From positions 224,998-288,997 of the forward strand of contig NZ_JAKLTD010000003.1 of the NCBI RefSeq assembly GCF_022014235.1: a DNA stretch of 64,000 nt, read 5' to 3'. The notes beneath the pieces are model-generated. The model was not told the origin of the DNA. It searched no databases and worked only from the letters and a program-made list of their open reading frames with translations. The number at the start of each line of letters is the position of its first letter. Position 1 is the first letter of the stretch. This stretch comes from Methanothermobacter sp. K4 (lineage in GTDB: Archaea; Methanobacteriota; Methanobacteria; Methanobacteriales; Methanothermobacteraceae). This document shows positions 35,191 to 44,154 of the stretch, one piece after another. The position numbers were made by a program, and so were the translations under genes.

Positions 35191-35961
35191 ATAATAAAAC
35201 AGAAAAGGCTGGTCCCCAGGGGTAAGTCCAGATACTGGCTTCACAGGGTAGATGATGATATACTTGAAGATATATCCGAGAACCTCGTGATTGGCTCCGT
35301 AAGGAAGAGGGGTAAACTTATAAATGAAATTCGATCCGGTGACAGGATATTCCTCTTCAAGCCGATCCCCTTGAATGGACGGAGGACACTCTCATTTGTT
35401 GCATACACCCTGGTTGAAAGGGTATACAGTGACCCTGAAAGCCTATATGATTACTATGAATCCCCCAGGAAGCTGAAGCTCAAGGGGATAAAGTTCTTCA
35501 ACCCCCCCATACCCCTAATTAAATTCAAGAATAAACTTGTTTCCCTTGATTCTAAAAAATGGTCATCTGCACTCAAATCTGAGTACAGACAGATAGATGA
35601 GGCTGATTTCAGGACCATAAGGTCCAGGGCAAAGTTCATAGAGAAATTCCCCGCCTACCTTGAGGAGGTATCCTTCAGCATGGATGAATTCATCCTGAAC
35701 TCCATCATGGGCCTCCACAGCATGCTCAGAAAGGCCGATGGCCGGAAGCAGATGGAGATAAAATCCTTCATAAAACTCCTTGATGAATTCATCCAGTCCT
35801 ACGGGATTAACAAGTCATATGATGAACTTGAGGAATTCTACTCCATCAACGCCTGGAGGACCGGTATAAAACACTACCCGTCACGGGATCCCGAGAGAAT
35901 AGTAACACTCTACAACAGCAGAGGGGCTGGAAGAGACTTTGGATTGATATCCCTGGAATAG
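35191..35961 (+). CDS. EVE/PUA-like domain protein with non-standard start
   Basis: About 256 aa. The part after GTG 35287 is only a fragment: the frame is open and clearly coding upstream, with KSRYWLHRVDDDILEDI followed by LINEIRSGDRIFLFKP, an EVE/PUA-like (possibly DUF365-like) nucleic-acid-binding fold in which a Trp and a GDxI strand are typical. No ATG, GTG or TTG occurs in frame between the stop at 35146 and 35287. The best start is ATA 35191 (or 35194), 8 nt after AAAGGGGG. The C-terminal 100 residues are helical. It ends 10 nt before the BrxD-like gene, so it is probably one operon. EVE domains read modified bases in defence systems. Confidence 0.65.
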   Translation: MIKQKRLVPRGKSRYWLHRVDDDILEDISENLVIGSVRKRGKLINEIRSGDRIFLFKPIPLNGRRTLSFVAYTLVERVYSDPESLYDYYESPRKLKLKGIKFFNPPIPLIKFKNKLVSLDSKKWSSALKSEYRQIDEADFRTIRSRAKFIEKFPAYLEEVSFSMDEFILNSIMGLHSMLRKADGRKQMEIKSFIKLLDEFIQSYGINKSYDELEEFYSINAWRTGIKHYPSRDPERIVTLYNSRGAGRDFGLISLE

Positions 35962-35971
35962 GAGGCTTAAT

Positions 35972-37213
35972 ATGAATGCAGAGAGTATCATAAATGCCCT
36001 TAAAAATGGCAACGTCCCCCCGGAGGGGGTGGGCGAGATATGCGTCGGGCGTGAGAGGGAACTGGAGGAGTTCGACAAGATATTCGGTAAGGTTAAGGAG
36101 GGGGCTGCGGTAACAAGGTTCCTAAACGGTGAATTCGGGTCGGGGAAGTCCTTCTTCCTGAAACTCCTGGAGGAAAGGGCCCTTGCAGACAACTTCGTCG
36201 TCGCAAAGGTGACACTCAGCCGCGACGTCCCCTTCAACAAGTTCGAGGTCGTCTACAGGAGCATCGTTGCCTCGCTCCGCTGCAAGACCGGCACATCCCT
36301 TGAACACATAATTGAAAAGTGGACCACACAGCTCCGCATGATGGCCCTAAGGGAAACCACGGACCCCTACCAGCAGGAGAGGATAGTGATAGACAACATA
36401 AACAACGACCTCAAGGAGGTTCGTAAACACGCCACAACATTCGCCGCTGCAATAGAAAACTACTACAAGCTCTCTGCGCGGGGTGACCAGGAGACAGCAA
36501 AGTATGCAATGGCCTGGCTTAGCGGTGAGAAGAACATACCCTACACCATAAAAAGGCAGTTCGGTGTCAAGGGTGATATTGACAGGGAAAACGCCTTCAA
36601 GTACCTCGAGGCCCTCTCCTCATTCCTGAGGGCACTCAACTACGCAGGGCTCATAATACTCATAGACGAGGCAGAGCACATAATGACCCTACACACAAAG
36701 AAGCTGAGGGACACAGCCTACGACTACATGAGGTTTATATACGATGAGTGCAGCCTCGGCAGATTCCACAACACCCTCTTCATATTCGCAGGGACCCCCG
36801 AGTTCTTTGAGGACCCGAAGATGGGCGTGCCATCCTACACCGCACTCAATGAGAGGATAGAGGACGTCCTAAACACGGACTTCAAGGACCTCAGGAAACC
36901 CATAATCAGACTTGATGGCTTCAGGAAGGATAACCTCATGGAGCTATCAGATCGCCTCATAAGGATGCACGAGGAGGTCTATGAATGGGAGGCCAAACCG
37001 GTCAGGGAGTCCCTTGATGGTATAATAGCAAGGCATGAGGCCAACGCGGAACTCACAGGTTACATTTCACCGAGAAACTTTGTGAAGTCATTCATAAGTG
37101 TCCTTGATGTTGTCCAGCAGAACCCTGAACTCCGGACCCAGGAGGAGATCCTTGACCTCTTCGAAGAGAAGGAGATGGAGTTTGAGGAGTTCGAGGATGA
37201 GGACTGGGTTTAA
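35972..37213 (+). CDS. brxD: BrxD-like P-loop ATPase (BREX family)
   Basis: 413 aa. Walker A GEFGSGKS (about 52-59), Walker B LIILIDEAEHI (about 227-237), and a C-terminal helical part ending in acidic residues. The pattern GRERELEEFDKI ... FLNGEFGSGKSFFLK matches the BrxC/BrxD (DUF2791) ATPases of BREX phage-defence systems, and the helicase after it is of the BrxHI type that normally accompanies BrxD. No BREX methyltransferase (PglX), phosphatase (PglZ) or BrxC is in the window. ATG 35972 follows GGAGGCTTAAT. It is co-transcribed with the helicase (33-nt gap). A defence role is inferred. Confidence 0.82.
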   Translation: MNAESIINALKNGNVPPEGVGEICVGRERELEEFDKIFGKVKEGAAVTRFLNGEFGSGKSFFLKLLEERALADNFVVAKVTLSRDVPFNKFEVVYRSIVASLRCKTGTSLEHIIEKWTTQLRMMALRETTDPYQQERIVIDNINNDLKEVRKHATTFAAAIENYYKLSARGDQETAKYAMAWLSGEKNIPYTIKRQFGVKGDIDRENAFKYLEALSSFLRALNYAGLIILIDEAEHIMTLHTKKLRDTAYDYMRFIYDECSLGRFHNTLFIFAGTPEFFEDPKMGVPSYTALNERIEDVLNTDFKDLRKPIIRLDGFRKDNLMELSDRLIRMHEEVYEWEAKPVRESLDGIIARHEANAELTGYISPRNFVKSFISVLDVVQQNPELRTQEEILDLFEEKEMEFEEFEDEDWV

Positions 37214-37246
37214 TTCCAGGGTGATAAGCCTCTGAGGGGTCATCTG

Positions 37247-39379
37247 ATGTCTTCCGACTCACTCAACCCCCGCCTCAGGCACTTCCTCGCCAACAGGCTC
37301 GGCTGGAGGAGGCTGAGGGATGTGCAGAAATCCGCCCTTGAAGCCATAGGACGGGGCGAGGACACACTCATAGTTGCACCCACAGCCTCGGGTAAGACCG
37401 AGGCAGCCATGATACCTGTCTTCAACTCCATACTCACAGATGGCCTCCCACCGGTCAGCCTGCTCTATGTCTCACCCCTCAAGGCACTCATAAATGACAT
37501 GCACAGCAGACTGGAGTACTGGGGCAACCACTTCAACCTTGAGGTCATGAAGTGGCACGGGGATGTCCCGCCAGACACCAAGCGGAGGTTCATAAAGAAC
37601 CCTTCGGACATCCTCCTCATAACACCAGAGTCCCTTGAGGTTATCATGGTGAACAGGACCCTGGATGAGAGGGAGAGGATCTTCAGAAACCTCCGCTACA
37701 TCATAGTGGATGAGATCCACTACTTCATAGAGTCGGATAGGGGTGTCCAGCTGAACTCCCTCCTCGCAAGGCTTGAGAGGTACACCGCTGTGAGGCCCCA
37801 GAGGATAGGGCTCTCTGCGACTATTGGAAACCCTGAGGACGTCCTTGAGTGGATGAGCCCCTCGGGTGTTGTTGTGGAGGAGAGCTCTGATAGGAGACTC
37901 CAGTACAGGATATTCTCTGGTGGAGAAGCAGGGGTCGTTGATGTTTTAAGGAGGTTAACCGGCAGGAAGGTACTCATCTTCGTCCCATCACGGAGGGATG
38001 CCGAGAAGTACTACAACATCATAAGAAGGTGTCTGGATGTGGACGTCTTCATACACCACTCCTCCCTGAACAGGGAGTCACGGGAGGAGGCAGAGGAGAA
38101 ATTCAAATCCATATCAGCGGCCTTCATGGTGAGCACCAGTACACTGGAGCTCGGTATAGATGTGGGTGACATCGACGTGGTGGTCCACCTGCGGAGCCCG
38201 GCAACCGTGAACCAGTTCCTCCAGAGGACCGGACGAAGCGGCAGGAGGAGTGGCAAACAGAGGACCATCATATTCCATGAGGGTGAGGTGCTTCTTGCAC
38301 TCTCGGTTGTCTCACTGGCACTTTCAGGTAAACTGGAGATGCTCAGGATACCCAGAAGGCCCCTTGACATATACTTCCACCAGATCCTCAGCTCTGTGTT
38401 TGAGATTGAAAAACCGGGGCCCGCCGAGATATACAGGGGCCTGGGGAGGGCCCATGTATTCTCTGATATAAATTCAGGGGACTTCAGGCACCTTCTTGAC
38501 TTCATGGGTGAGAATGATTTTATAAGGAAACACGGGACCTACCTCTACCATGGCTTCAACTTTGAGAAGGTCTTCGGTAAGATGAACTTCCTGGAGTTCT
38601 ACTCTGTGTTCTACCCAACCTATGAGTTCACTGTTAAGCACGGCACGAAGATCATAGGAACACTTGACGCATTCTTCGCTGTAAAATACCTTGAGGAGGG
38701 GAGGGGCTTCGTGCTTGGTGGTGAAAACTGGATTGTGAAGGAGATCGACCATGAAAGATTCATCGTTAAGGTTAAGCCCTGCTCCAGGAAGGCGAATATA
38801 CCTGACTGGAGTGGGGGCGGTGCCCCGGTGAGCTTTGAGGTTGCAAGGCACGCCTATGACATCATCCTTGGAAACTTCAACCGGGACCTCCTCATGTGGC
38901 TCGATGATGCATCAAGGGAGAGGGTCCTATCTGAGATGGCCAGGGCCTCTGCCGCAGGTTTAACCAGGGATGTTATCCCTGTGAGTGTCGGGTCGGATGT
39001 GGAGATCCACACCTTTGGAGGGGAGAGGGTTAACGGCCTGATCTCAGATATATTCAGGATGGAGCATGATGCATACCGTGTCAGGGATGATGCCTTTGCG
39101 GCGCGCTTCAGGGCAAAGGTCGACTACGATGACGTGGTATCTACTCTGAATGAGATCCCATCCATCATCTCTGAGGAGGACTTCCCCCTCAGGCTCCATG
39201 ACAGCCTTGACAGGATGGTTAAGAACAAGTTCATAGAGCACCTCCCGGAGGATGTGGCGGCCCATATAAAGTACAGCCTCCTCTACAGACCGGATGAGCT
39301 CCTGGGGCTGCTTGAGGCCAGTACACCGGTTGAGGTGGAGGGCTTCAGGATTCAGGTTTTTCATGGCTCTGAGAAATAG
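37247..39379 (+). CDS. brxHI: Lhr/BrxHI-like superfamily 2 helicase
   Basis: 710 aa. Motif I APTASGKTE (about 45-53), motif II VDEIHYF (about 154), motif III SATIGNPED, motif V SEL-like TSTLELGIDVGDID and motif VI QRTGRSGRR (about 326), followed by a 350-aa C-terminal region with winged-helix parts. Lhr proteins are 850-1500 aa; this shorter form fits the BrxHI helicase of BREX systems. It follows the BrxD-like ATPase, and the two likely act together on DNA. It overlaps convergently with hicA by 19 nt. Function as an orphan defence pair is inferred. Confidence 0.88.
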   Translation: MSSDSLNPRLRHFLANRLGWRRLRDVQKSALEAIGRGEDTLIVAPTASGKTEAAMIPVFNSILTDGLPPVSLLYVSPLKALINDMHSRLEYWGNHFNLEVMKWHGDVPPDTKRRFIKNPSDILLITPESLEVIMVNRTLDERERIFRNLRYIIVDEIHYFIESDRGVQLNSLLARLERYTAVRPQRIGLSATIGNPEDVLEWMSPSGVVVEESSDRRLQYRIFSGGEAGVVDVLRRLTGRKVLIFVPSRRDAEKYYNIIRRCLDVDVFIHHSSLNRESREEAEEKFKSISAAFMVSTSTLELGIDVGDIDVVVHLRSPATVNQFLQRTGRSGRRSGKQRTIIFHEGEVLLALSVVSLALSGKLEMLRIPRRPLDIYFHQILSSVFEIEKPGPAEIYRGLGRAHVFSDINSGDFRHLLDFMGENDFIRKHGTYLYHGFNFEKVFGKMNFLEFYSVFYPTYEFTVKHGTKIIGTLDAFFAVKYLEEGRGFVLGGENWIVKEIDHERFIVKVKPCSRKANIPDWSGGGAPVSFEVARHAYDIILGNFNRDLLMWLDDASRERVLSEMARASAAGLTRDVIPVSVGSDVEIHTFGGERVNGLISDIFRMEHDAYRVRDDAFAARFRAKVDYDDVVSTLNEIPSIISEEDFPLRLHDSLDRMVKNKFIEHLPEDVAAHIKYSLLYRPDELLGLLEASTPVEVEGFRIQVFHGSEK

Positions 39380-39633
39380 ACATTCATGTTCTTTTTCTGG
39401 AATTCATGAGCTTCATGAACTGGATATGTGAGCTTAGCCTGTTTAAGAATTGATTTCAGGGTTCCGGGGGCAATTTCATCATGAAGAGGTATGATCACAA
39501 TGAGTTTCTTCCCATTTTCATCTATCTTTTTGAGTTTCACATGACTACCCTTTCCTCCAGAATACGTAAATCCCTCTTTCTGGAGGATCTTACAGAGCTT
39601 CACTCCTGATAGTTTTCCTTTTTTGCCAGCCAT
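39361..39633 (-). CDS. hicA: HicA-type mRNA interferase toxin
   Basis: 90 aa. The dsRBD-like HicA fold is clear: LSGVKLCKILQKEGFTYSGGKGSHVKL with the catalytic His in GKGSHVKL, then VIIPLHDEIAPGTLKSIL. HicA cleaves mRNA and is neutralised by HicB. It starts inside the end of hicB (44-nt overlap). Order antitoxin then toxin is the reverse of the commonest layout. It sits directly behind the helicase gene, as toxin-antitoxin pairs often do in defence islands. Confidence 0.9.
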   Translation of the reverse strand: MAGKKGKLSGVKLCKILQKEGFTYSGGKGSHVKLKKIDENGKKLIVIIPLHDEIAPGTLKSILKQAKLTYPVHEAHEFQKKNMNVYFSEP

Positions 39634-39871
39634 CTATCTTAACGCTCACATGTTCCTCTTTTTCAGGTACAGTGTAACTGCTTATAAGGTCTTGATACAT
39701 TTCAAGAACATCCTCGTCGCTAAGGAAGAGTTCAAGCGCCTCCCGGATGTTCTCAAGAGCAATTTCTTTGCTGATGCCCTGACTGGCTATGTTAAAGGGC
39801 TCACATATCGCCACGAACAGGTTTCCCTCTTTTTCAATCTTTACTGGAAGCTCAAGTTTAACTGAGGCCAT
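39590..39871 (-). CDS. hicB: HicB-type antitoxin
   Basis: 93 aa. The N-terminal partial RNase-H fold of HicB is seen in LPVKIEKEGNLFVAICEPFN followed by SKEIALENIREALELFL. No ribbon-helix-helix or HTH DNA-binding tail is evident, so autoregulation may be weak or absent. It is upstream of and overlaps hicA. The start ATG (39871) is preceded by GGTGAGATGGG. Confidence 0.86.
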   Translation of the reverse strand: MASVKLELPVKIEKEGNLFVAICEPFNIASQGISKEIALENIREALELFLSDEDVLEMYQDLISSYTVPEKEEHVSVKIDGWQKRKTIRSEAL

Positions 39872-39946
39872 CCCATCTCACCTGCAGTTCACAGATAACT
39901 ATTTCTGCATTATTTGATATGAATTGATGGCTTAATATATATTTAT

Positions 39947-39975
39947 GTTGCAGGTGCAACAGTTGCAATGACAAC
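39947..39975. promoter_or_regulatory. Two operator-like dyads upstream of the MarR gene
   Basis: GTTGCA-GG-TGCAAC at 39947-39960 is a perfect 14-bp palindrome, and GTTGCAATGACAAC at 39962-39975 is a near copy 15 bp on. They lie between two TATA-like sequences (TTAATATATATTTATG, 39932-39946, and TTTATATG, 39978-39985). Tandem MarR boxes overlapping the promoter would give autorepression. Confidence 0.6.
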
Positions 39976-40026
39976 ATTTATATGGTGTTATCCAGATAAC
40001 TTCAGCACCGGAACATTGAGGAGGAC

Positions 40027-40485
40027 ATGATGATCGACAGTGACATACCATTCAGGGGGCTCCTATCAATCATACTCAGGAGCCACCGTGTATTCGTGGC
40101 AAGGGAGTTATCCCACCTTAAACTCACAGACGCCCAGGTTGCCTGCCTCTTCAGGATCCACAGGCAACCAGGGGTTACCCAGGATGAACTCTCATGGTTC
40201 TTCCAGGTGGACAAGGGGACCATAGCCAGGATCACAAGGCGCCTGGAGGAGAAGGGACTCATCATGAGAAAACAGGACCCCCAAAACCGGAGGAGGTATA
40301 TGCTGAGCCTCACAGCTCACGGGGAGGAACTGATACCCCTGATAAGGGAGGTTGAGGATAGGTGGACAGACCTCCTCTTTGAAAACCTCACAGATGAGGA
40401 GCGGAAGACACTTATGGAGATCTGCAGGAGACTGGCAGAGGAGGCAATGAGGATAAGGTGTGTGGAAGATGACAGAGGGTGTTAA
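40027..40485 (+). CDS. MarR family regulator (MTH313-like)
   Basis: 152 aa winged-helix MarR protein. LKLTDAQVACLFRIHRQPG, the recognition segment DKGTIARITRRLEEKGL and wing DPQNRRRYMLSLT are typical. It resembles, from memory, MTH313 of M. thermautotrophicus, whose structure has been solved with salicylate, but differs at many positions. It overlaps or abuts the MATE exporter gene, which it most likely represses until an inhibitor binds. Tandem dyads lie in the promoter. ATG 40027 follows GAGGAGGAC. Confidence 0.93.
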   Translation: MMIDSDIPFRGLLSIILRSHRVFVARELSHLKLTDAQVACLFRIHRQPGVTQDELSWFFQVDKGTIARITRRLEEKGLIMRKQDPQNRRRYMLSLTAHGEELIPLIREVEDRWTDLLFENLTDEERKTLMEICRRLAEEAMRIRCVEDDRGC

Positions 40486-41821
40486 GATAATGAGGGGGGA
40501 CCCGAAGAGGGCCCTCCTGAAACTCTCAGGGCCAATGATAATCGCGATGCTGCTCACATCCATCTACAACCTGGTGGATGCCATATGGGTGGCTGGCCTG
40601 GGTGGTGAGGCACTCGCAGCCATAGGGTTCGTGACACCCCTCTACATGGTACTCGTTGGGCTATCCAATGGCCTCGGGGCCGGGGCGGCATCATCGGTTT
40701 CAAGGTACCTGGGCGCAGGTGACGCTGAGGGCGTGAATAACAGCGCAACCCACACGATTATAATAACAGCTGCGGTTTCAGTTGTAATCACAGTGATCCT
40801 TGAACTTCTACTCGGCGACATACTCCTCTCCCTGGGGGCAGGTGATGCACTGAAGCCGGCATTCCAGTATGGTAGCGTGGTCTTTGCAGGTACCATATTC
40901 ACACTCTTCACAGGGGCAGCCTACGGGATACTAAGATCCGAGGGTGATGCAAAGAGGCCAATGTATGCCATGGGCCTCTCAGCGGTCCTCAACATGGTCC
41001 TTGACCCCCTCCTCATATACACGGCAGGGTGGGGTATAGCCGGGGCGGCCTGGGCCACGGTGATATCCCAGCTTGCGGTCTCACTCGTTGTACTTTACTG
41101 GTTCCTTGGGGGCGGAACCTACACCTCCATAGGGATGAAACACTTCAGACCCGACCGTGGGGTTGCCCTCTCAATACTCTCAGTGACGGTACCTGCGAGT
41201 GCAGAGTTCTTTGTCATGTCCCTGGTAACCGCGGTACTCAACGGGATACTCACAGCCGTCGGAGGTACCAGTGCAGTTGCAGTGTATTCAGCGGGGTGGA
41301 GGATAGTCATGCTGGCAATCGTCCCGGTGATATCGGTTGCAACTGCCCTTGTGAGTGTATCGGGGGTTGCCTATGGTTCAAGGAACTTCAGAAACCTTGA
41401 GGTGGTCCACGGGTACTCCATAAGGCTGGGGCTTATGATAGCCGCTGCCACCGCCCTCCTGACCTTCATACTTGCCCCCTGGATCTCATGGGTATTCTCG
41501 TACTCCCAGGCATCCGCGGACCTGGCACCCAGGATAACCTGGTTCCTGAGGGTCATCTGCCTCTTCTACCTCTTCCTCCCACCGGGTATAATGTCAGGTT
41601 CCATCTTCCAGGGGGCCGGGAGGGGGCTCACGTCCCTCACACTCTCGGTTATAAGGCAGGTCCTCCTTGTTGCTGTATTCGCCTACCTCCTGGGTGTGAC
41701 CCTGGGATTCGGTGAGGTTGGAGTCTGGTGGGGTGTGGTTGCAGGTGACATCGGGGGAAGCCTCATAGCCTACCTCTGGGCAAGGCTCTTTATAGGGAGG
41801 CTCAGAAGGTACGGGGACTGA
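40469..41821 (+). CDS. MATE family multidrug efflux transporter
   Basis: About 450 aa with twelve hydrophobic segments. Typical MATE features are LSGPMIIAMLLTSIYNLVD at the start and the second-half repeat beginning near RPDRGVALSIL. It exports cationic or hydrophobic compounds by cation antiport. ATG 40469 overlaps the MarR gene by 17 nt; ATG 40490 (MRGDPKRA), 4 nt after the MarR stop, has an equally good site. The MarR-MATE pair is a drug-response operon by its layout. Confidence 0.92.
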   Translation: MTEGVKIMRGDPKRALLKLSGPMIIAMLLTSIYNLVDAIWVAGLGGEALAAIGFVTPLYMVLVGLSNGLGAGAASSVSRYLGAGDAEGVNNSATHTIIITAAVSVVITVILELLLGDILLSLGAGDALKPAFQYGSVVFAGTIFTLFTGAAYGILRSEGDAKRPMYAMGLSAVLNMVLDPLLIYTAGWGIAGAAWATVISQLAVSLVVLYWFLGGGTYTSIGMKHFRPDRGVALSILSVTVPASAEFFVMSLVTAVLNGILTAVGGTSAVAVYSAGWRIVMLAIVPVISVATALVSVSGVAYGSRNFRNLEVVHGYSIRLGLMIAAATALLTFILAPWISWVFSYSQASADLAPRITWFLRVICLFYLFLPPGIMSGSIFQGAGRGLTSLTLSVIRQVLLVAVFAYLLGVTLGFGEVGVWWGVVAGDIGGSLIAYLWARLFIGRLRRYGD

Positions 41822-41929
41822 TTTTTCCCGGATTTAATGGTTCTGAATGTTTTCCCTTCACGGAGGGTTACTTAATGGAAGAAAAAAGTTTATTGCTTAA
41901 TTTGCTGTGCAAACCTCCAGATTAATAGT

Positions 41930-42499
41930 TTATGGGGTGCTACACCCCGTATTTAACCTTCTTCTGATGTAGACCGCCAGGAGGCCCCCCACGAATGCTG
42001 CAAGTATCAGTGAAATGACCATGAGTATCCCTGATATGAGCTGGAGGTAATCGGCTGGTGCGTAGGTGGGTTCAGGTGCCAGTCCCATGGGTTCCGCTGC
42101 ACCTGTCATGTCCCCACCGGTGTCAGGGAATACCTGTGAGATGGCTGAGAGGGCCATCATGCCACCAGTGGTTGTTGCCATGAGCCCCACCATACCGATG
42201 GTCAGGTAGATGAGTACCAGGAACCCTGAGTTCACCAGGGATTCACTGTAGGTTTCAGCCCCCAGGCCTGCAACGAAGGATTCCACAAAGAGGAAGACGA
42301 AGGCTACAATGAATACAAAGAATATGGGGTCCATGAATCCGTCCATGAGGACACCGCCAAGGAGTAACGCGGTGAGTGTCCCTGCAACTGCACCCACAAG
42401 TATCCCGAATACGGAGCTTAAAACATTCAGCTTACTGTTCAGCCACTTCAGCAGTGGTTCACCATTTCTATTCACATTGAGTCTCAAATTTACCACCAT
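41930..42499 (-). CDS. Four-helix membrane protein of unknown function
   Basis: 189 aa. After a polar 25-aa start, four hydrophobic stretches are seen at about 30-55, 60-85, 90-118 and 160-185, with a periplasmic-type loop between helices 3 and 4 rich in Pro, Ala and Gly (PEPTYAPADYLQ). The end is basic (YIRRRLN), placing the tail inside. It resembles small DUF5518-type archaeal membrane proteins, but I cannot assign it. Start ATG 42499; GTG 42505 is possible. Confidence 0.72.
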   Translation of the reverse strand: MVVNLRLNVNRNGEPLLKWLNSKLNVLSSVFGILVGAVAGTLTALLLGGVLMDGFMDPIFFVFIVAFVFLFVESFVAGLGAETYSESLVNSGFLVLIYLTIGMVGLMATTTGGMMALSAISQVFPDTGGDMTGAAEPMGLAPEPTYAPADYLQLISGILMVISLILAAFVGGLLAVYIRRRLNTGCSTP

Positions 42500-42615
42500 G
42501 AACACTTAATAATTACATTCATGTTTTTTACTTCATAAAAACCTTTCCGGTTGAGGGGAAACTACTAATAATAAATCAACATATCTGAATTTACTGATGT
42601 GTAACCGGTGATGTC

Positions 42616-43650
42616 ATGGAAAGTGAAGAGATGGGAATATTCGAAAGGTACCTCACAGTCTGGGTGATACTCTGCATAATCACAGGGGTTGGGATCGGAC
42701 AGTTCATACCCGCCTTCCCGGCCCTCCTCAACAGGTTACAGTACGCCCAGGTATCCCTCCCGGTGGCGGTACTGATATGGCTAATGATATACCCCATGAT
42801 GCTCAGGATAGACTTCTCAAGCATAATACGCGCCACCAGGGAAATCAGGGGGCTCACTGTTACCTGCGGGACCAACTGGCTCATAAAGCCATTCACCATG
42901 TATATCGTGGCATCATTCTTCCTCCTCGGAGTTTTCTCAAATCTTATACCGCCTGAACTCGGGAGGGAGTACCTTGCAGGGGCGGTACTACTCGGGGCGG
43001 CACCATGCACAGCCATGGTCTTCGTCTGGAGCAGCCTCACACGGGGTGACCCGGCCTACACGCTGGTGCAGGTGGCGGTGAACGACATAATACTCCTCTT
43101 CGCCTACGCCCCCATAGTGGCCTTCCTCCTGGGTATAGGTAACATCCAGGTACCCTACGACACCCTCATACTCTCTGTGGTGCTCTTCGTGGTGGTACCG
43201 CTACTTGCAGGGTACCTCACAAGGAGGAGGCTCATCACCTCAAGGGGACCCGAGTACTTCCAGGAGTTCCTGGGGAAATTCGAGAACATAACGGTCATCG
43301 GACTCCTCCTAACCCTCATCATAATATTCTCATTCCAGGGGATGGTCATAATTGAGAACCCCCTCCACATAGGTTTAATCGCTGTTCCCCTCATAATACA
43401 GACCTTCCTGATCTTCACGGTGGCCTACCTCTGGGCCCGCCTATGGAGGCTGAGGCATGCGGTGGCTGCACCCGCAGCCCTCATAGGTGCAAGCAACTTC
43501 TTTGAACTGGCGGTGGCGGTGGCCATATCACTCTTCGGTTTACAGTCAGGGGCGGCCCTCGCCACGGTTGTTGGGGTCCTGGTGGAGGTCCCGGTGATGC
43601 TTGCACTTGTGAGGATAGCCAACGCAACACGGGGCAGGTTTCCTGCCTGA
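42616..43650 (+). CDS. acr3: ACR3-type arsenite efflux permease
   Basis: 344 aa with ten predicted helices. YLTVWVILCIITGVGIGQ, the GLTVTCGTNWLIKPFTMY segment and GAAPCTAMVFVWS carry the ACR3 signature cysteine in helix 4 (PCTAMVFVW). ACR3 expels arsenite. No arsR, arsC or arsA adjoins it. ATG 42616 follows GGTGATGTC. The assignment to ACR3, rather than the related bile-acid:sodium symporters, rests on that PCTAMVFVW motif. Confidence 0.9.
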   Translation: MESEEMGIFERYLTVWVILCIITGVGIGQFIPAFPALLNRLQYAQVSLPVAVLIWLMIYPMMLRIDFSSIIRATREIRGLTVTCGTNWLIKPFTMYIVASFFLLGVFSNLIPPELGREYLAGAVLLGAAPCTAMVFVWSSLTRGDPAYTLVQVAVNDIILLFAYAPIVAFLLGIGNIQVPYDTLILSVVLFVVVPLLAGYLTRRRLITSRGPEYFQEFLGKFENITVIGLLLTLIIIFSFQGMVIIENPLHIGLIAVPLIIQTFLIFTVAYLWARLWRLRHAVAAPAALIGASNFFELAVAVAISLFGLQSGAALATVVGVLVEVPVMLALVRIANATRGRFPA

Positions 43651-43816
43651 AAAAACAATTTATTTTTATTTTACTGGAACCAGTACTTTTACTGGATGAT
43701 ATCAGTGGGATGTGCCTAATAGAGAAACCCTCAGGGGTCTCCATGAAGGGGATTATTTATGAGTTCATACTCTTGATAAACTTGAAGTGTTTCCTACATT
43801 TCATCCTTATCACAGA

Positions 43817-44131
43817 ATGAGTTCATACTCCCTGATAACACCATACTGGGTTCAGATCCGCGGCTGAGGCATCCCTGATGAGTGGAAATGCAGCCACTGG
43901 CACCTATACGCGGTTGACCAGCGCCTCACCCTTAAAGAGAATGGTGATCTAAGCGGTCCCTCTGAAGGCCCACCACAGGTCACCGGGTTACTCCATGTCC
44001 CCTGAATACTACACCACAATGGGGGCCATAATGAAAAAGCACAGGGTCCCCGTGGTGTGGACCTCCGGGGGTTCTCAACACCATCACCTGACTCTGCAGA
44101 GGAGGCTGAAGGAGTTCCTCATGAGGTTATA
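43817..44131 (+). pseudogene. Probable remnant of a decayed gene
   Basis: From ATG 43817 a frame gives MSSYSLITPYWVQIRG, a TGA at 43865, then continues in the same frame with IPDEWKCSHWHLYAVDQ to a TGA at 44003; a +1 frame then carries SPEYYTTMGAIMKKHR and VPVVWTSGG to TAG 44131. The sequence looks protein-like across one stop and one frameshift. I do not recognise the family. A 14-bp direct repeat (ATGAGTTCATACTC, 43759-43772 and 43817-43830) marks its start. Nothing else is seen in 43651-44154 but a T-rich end of the ACR3 gene. Confidence 0.3.
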
Positions 44132-44154
44132 GGCAGTGTTTCCTCTGTATCAGA

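Noticed and set aside
43865-43867. TGA at 43865 read as selenocysteine
   Set aside because: The locus also has a second stop and a frameshift and no selenoprotein family or SECIS-like element; decay explains all three.
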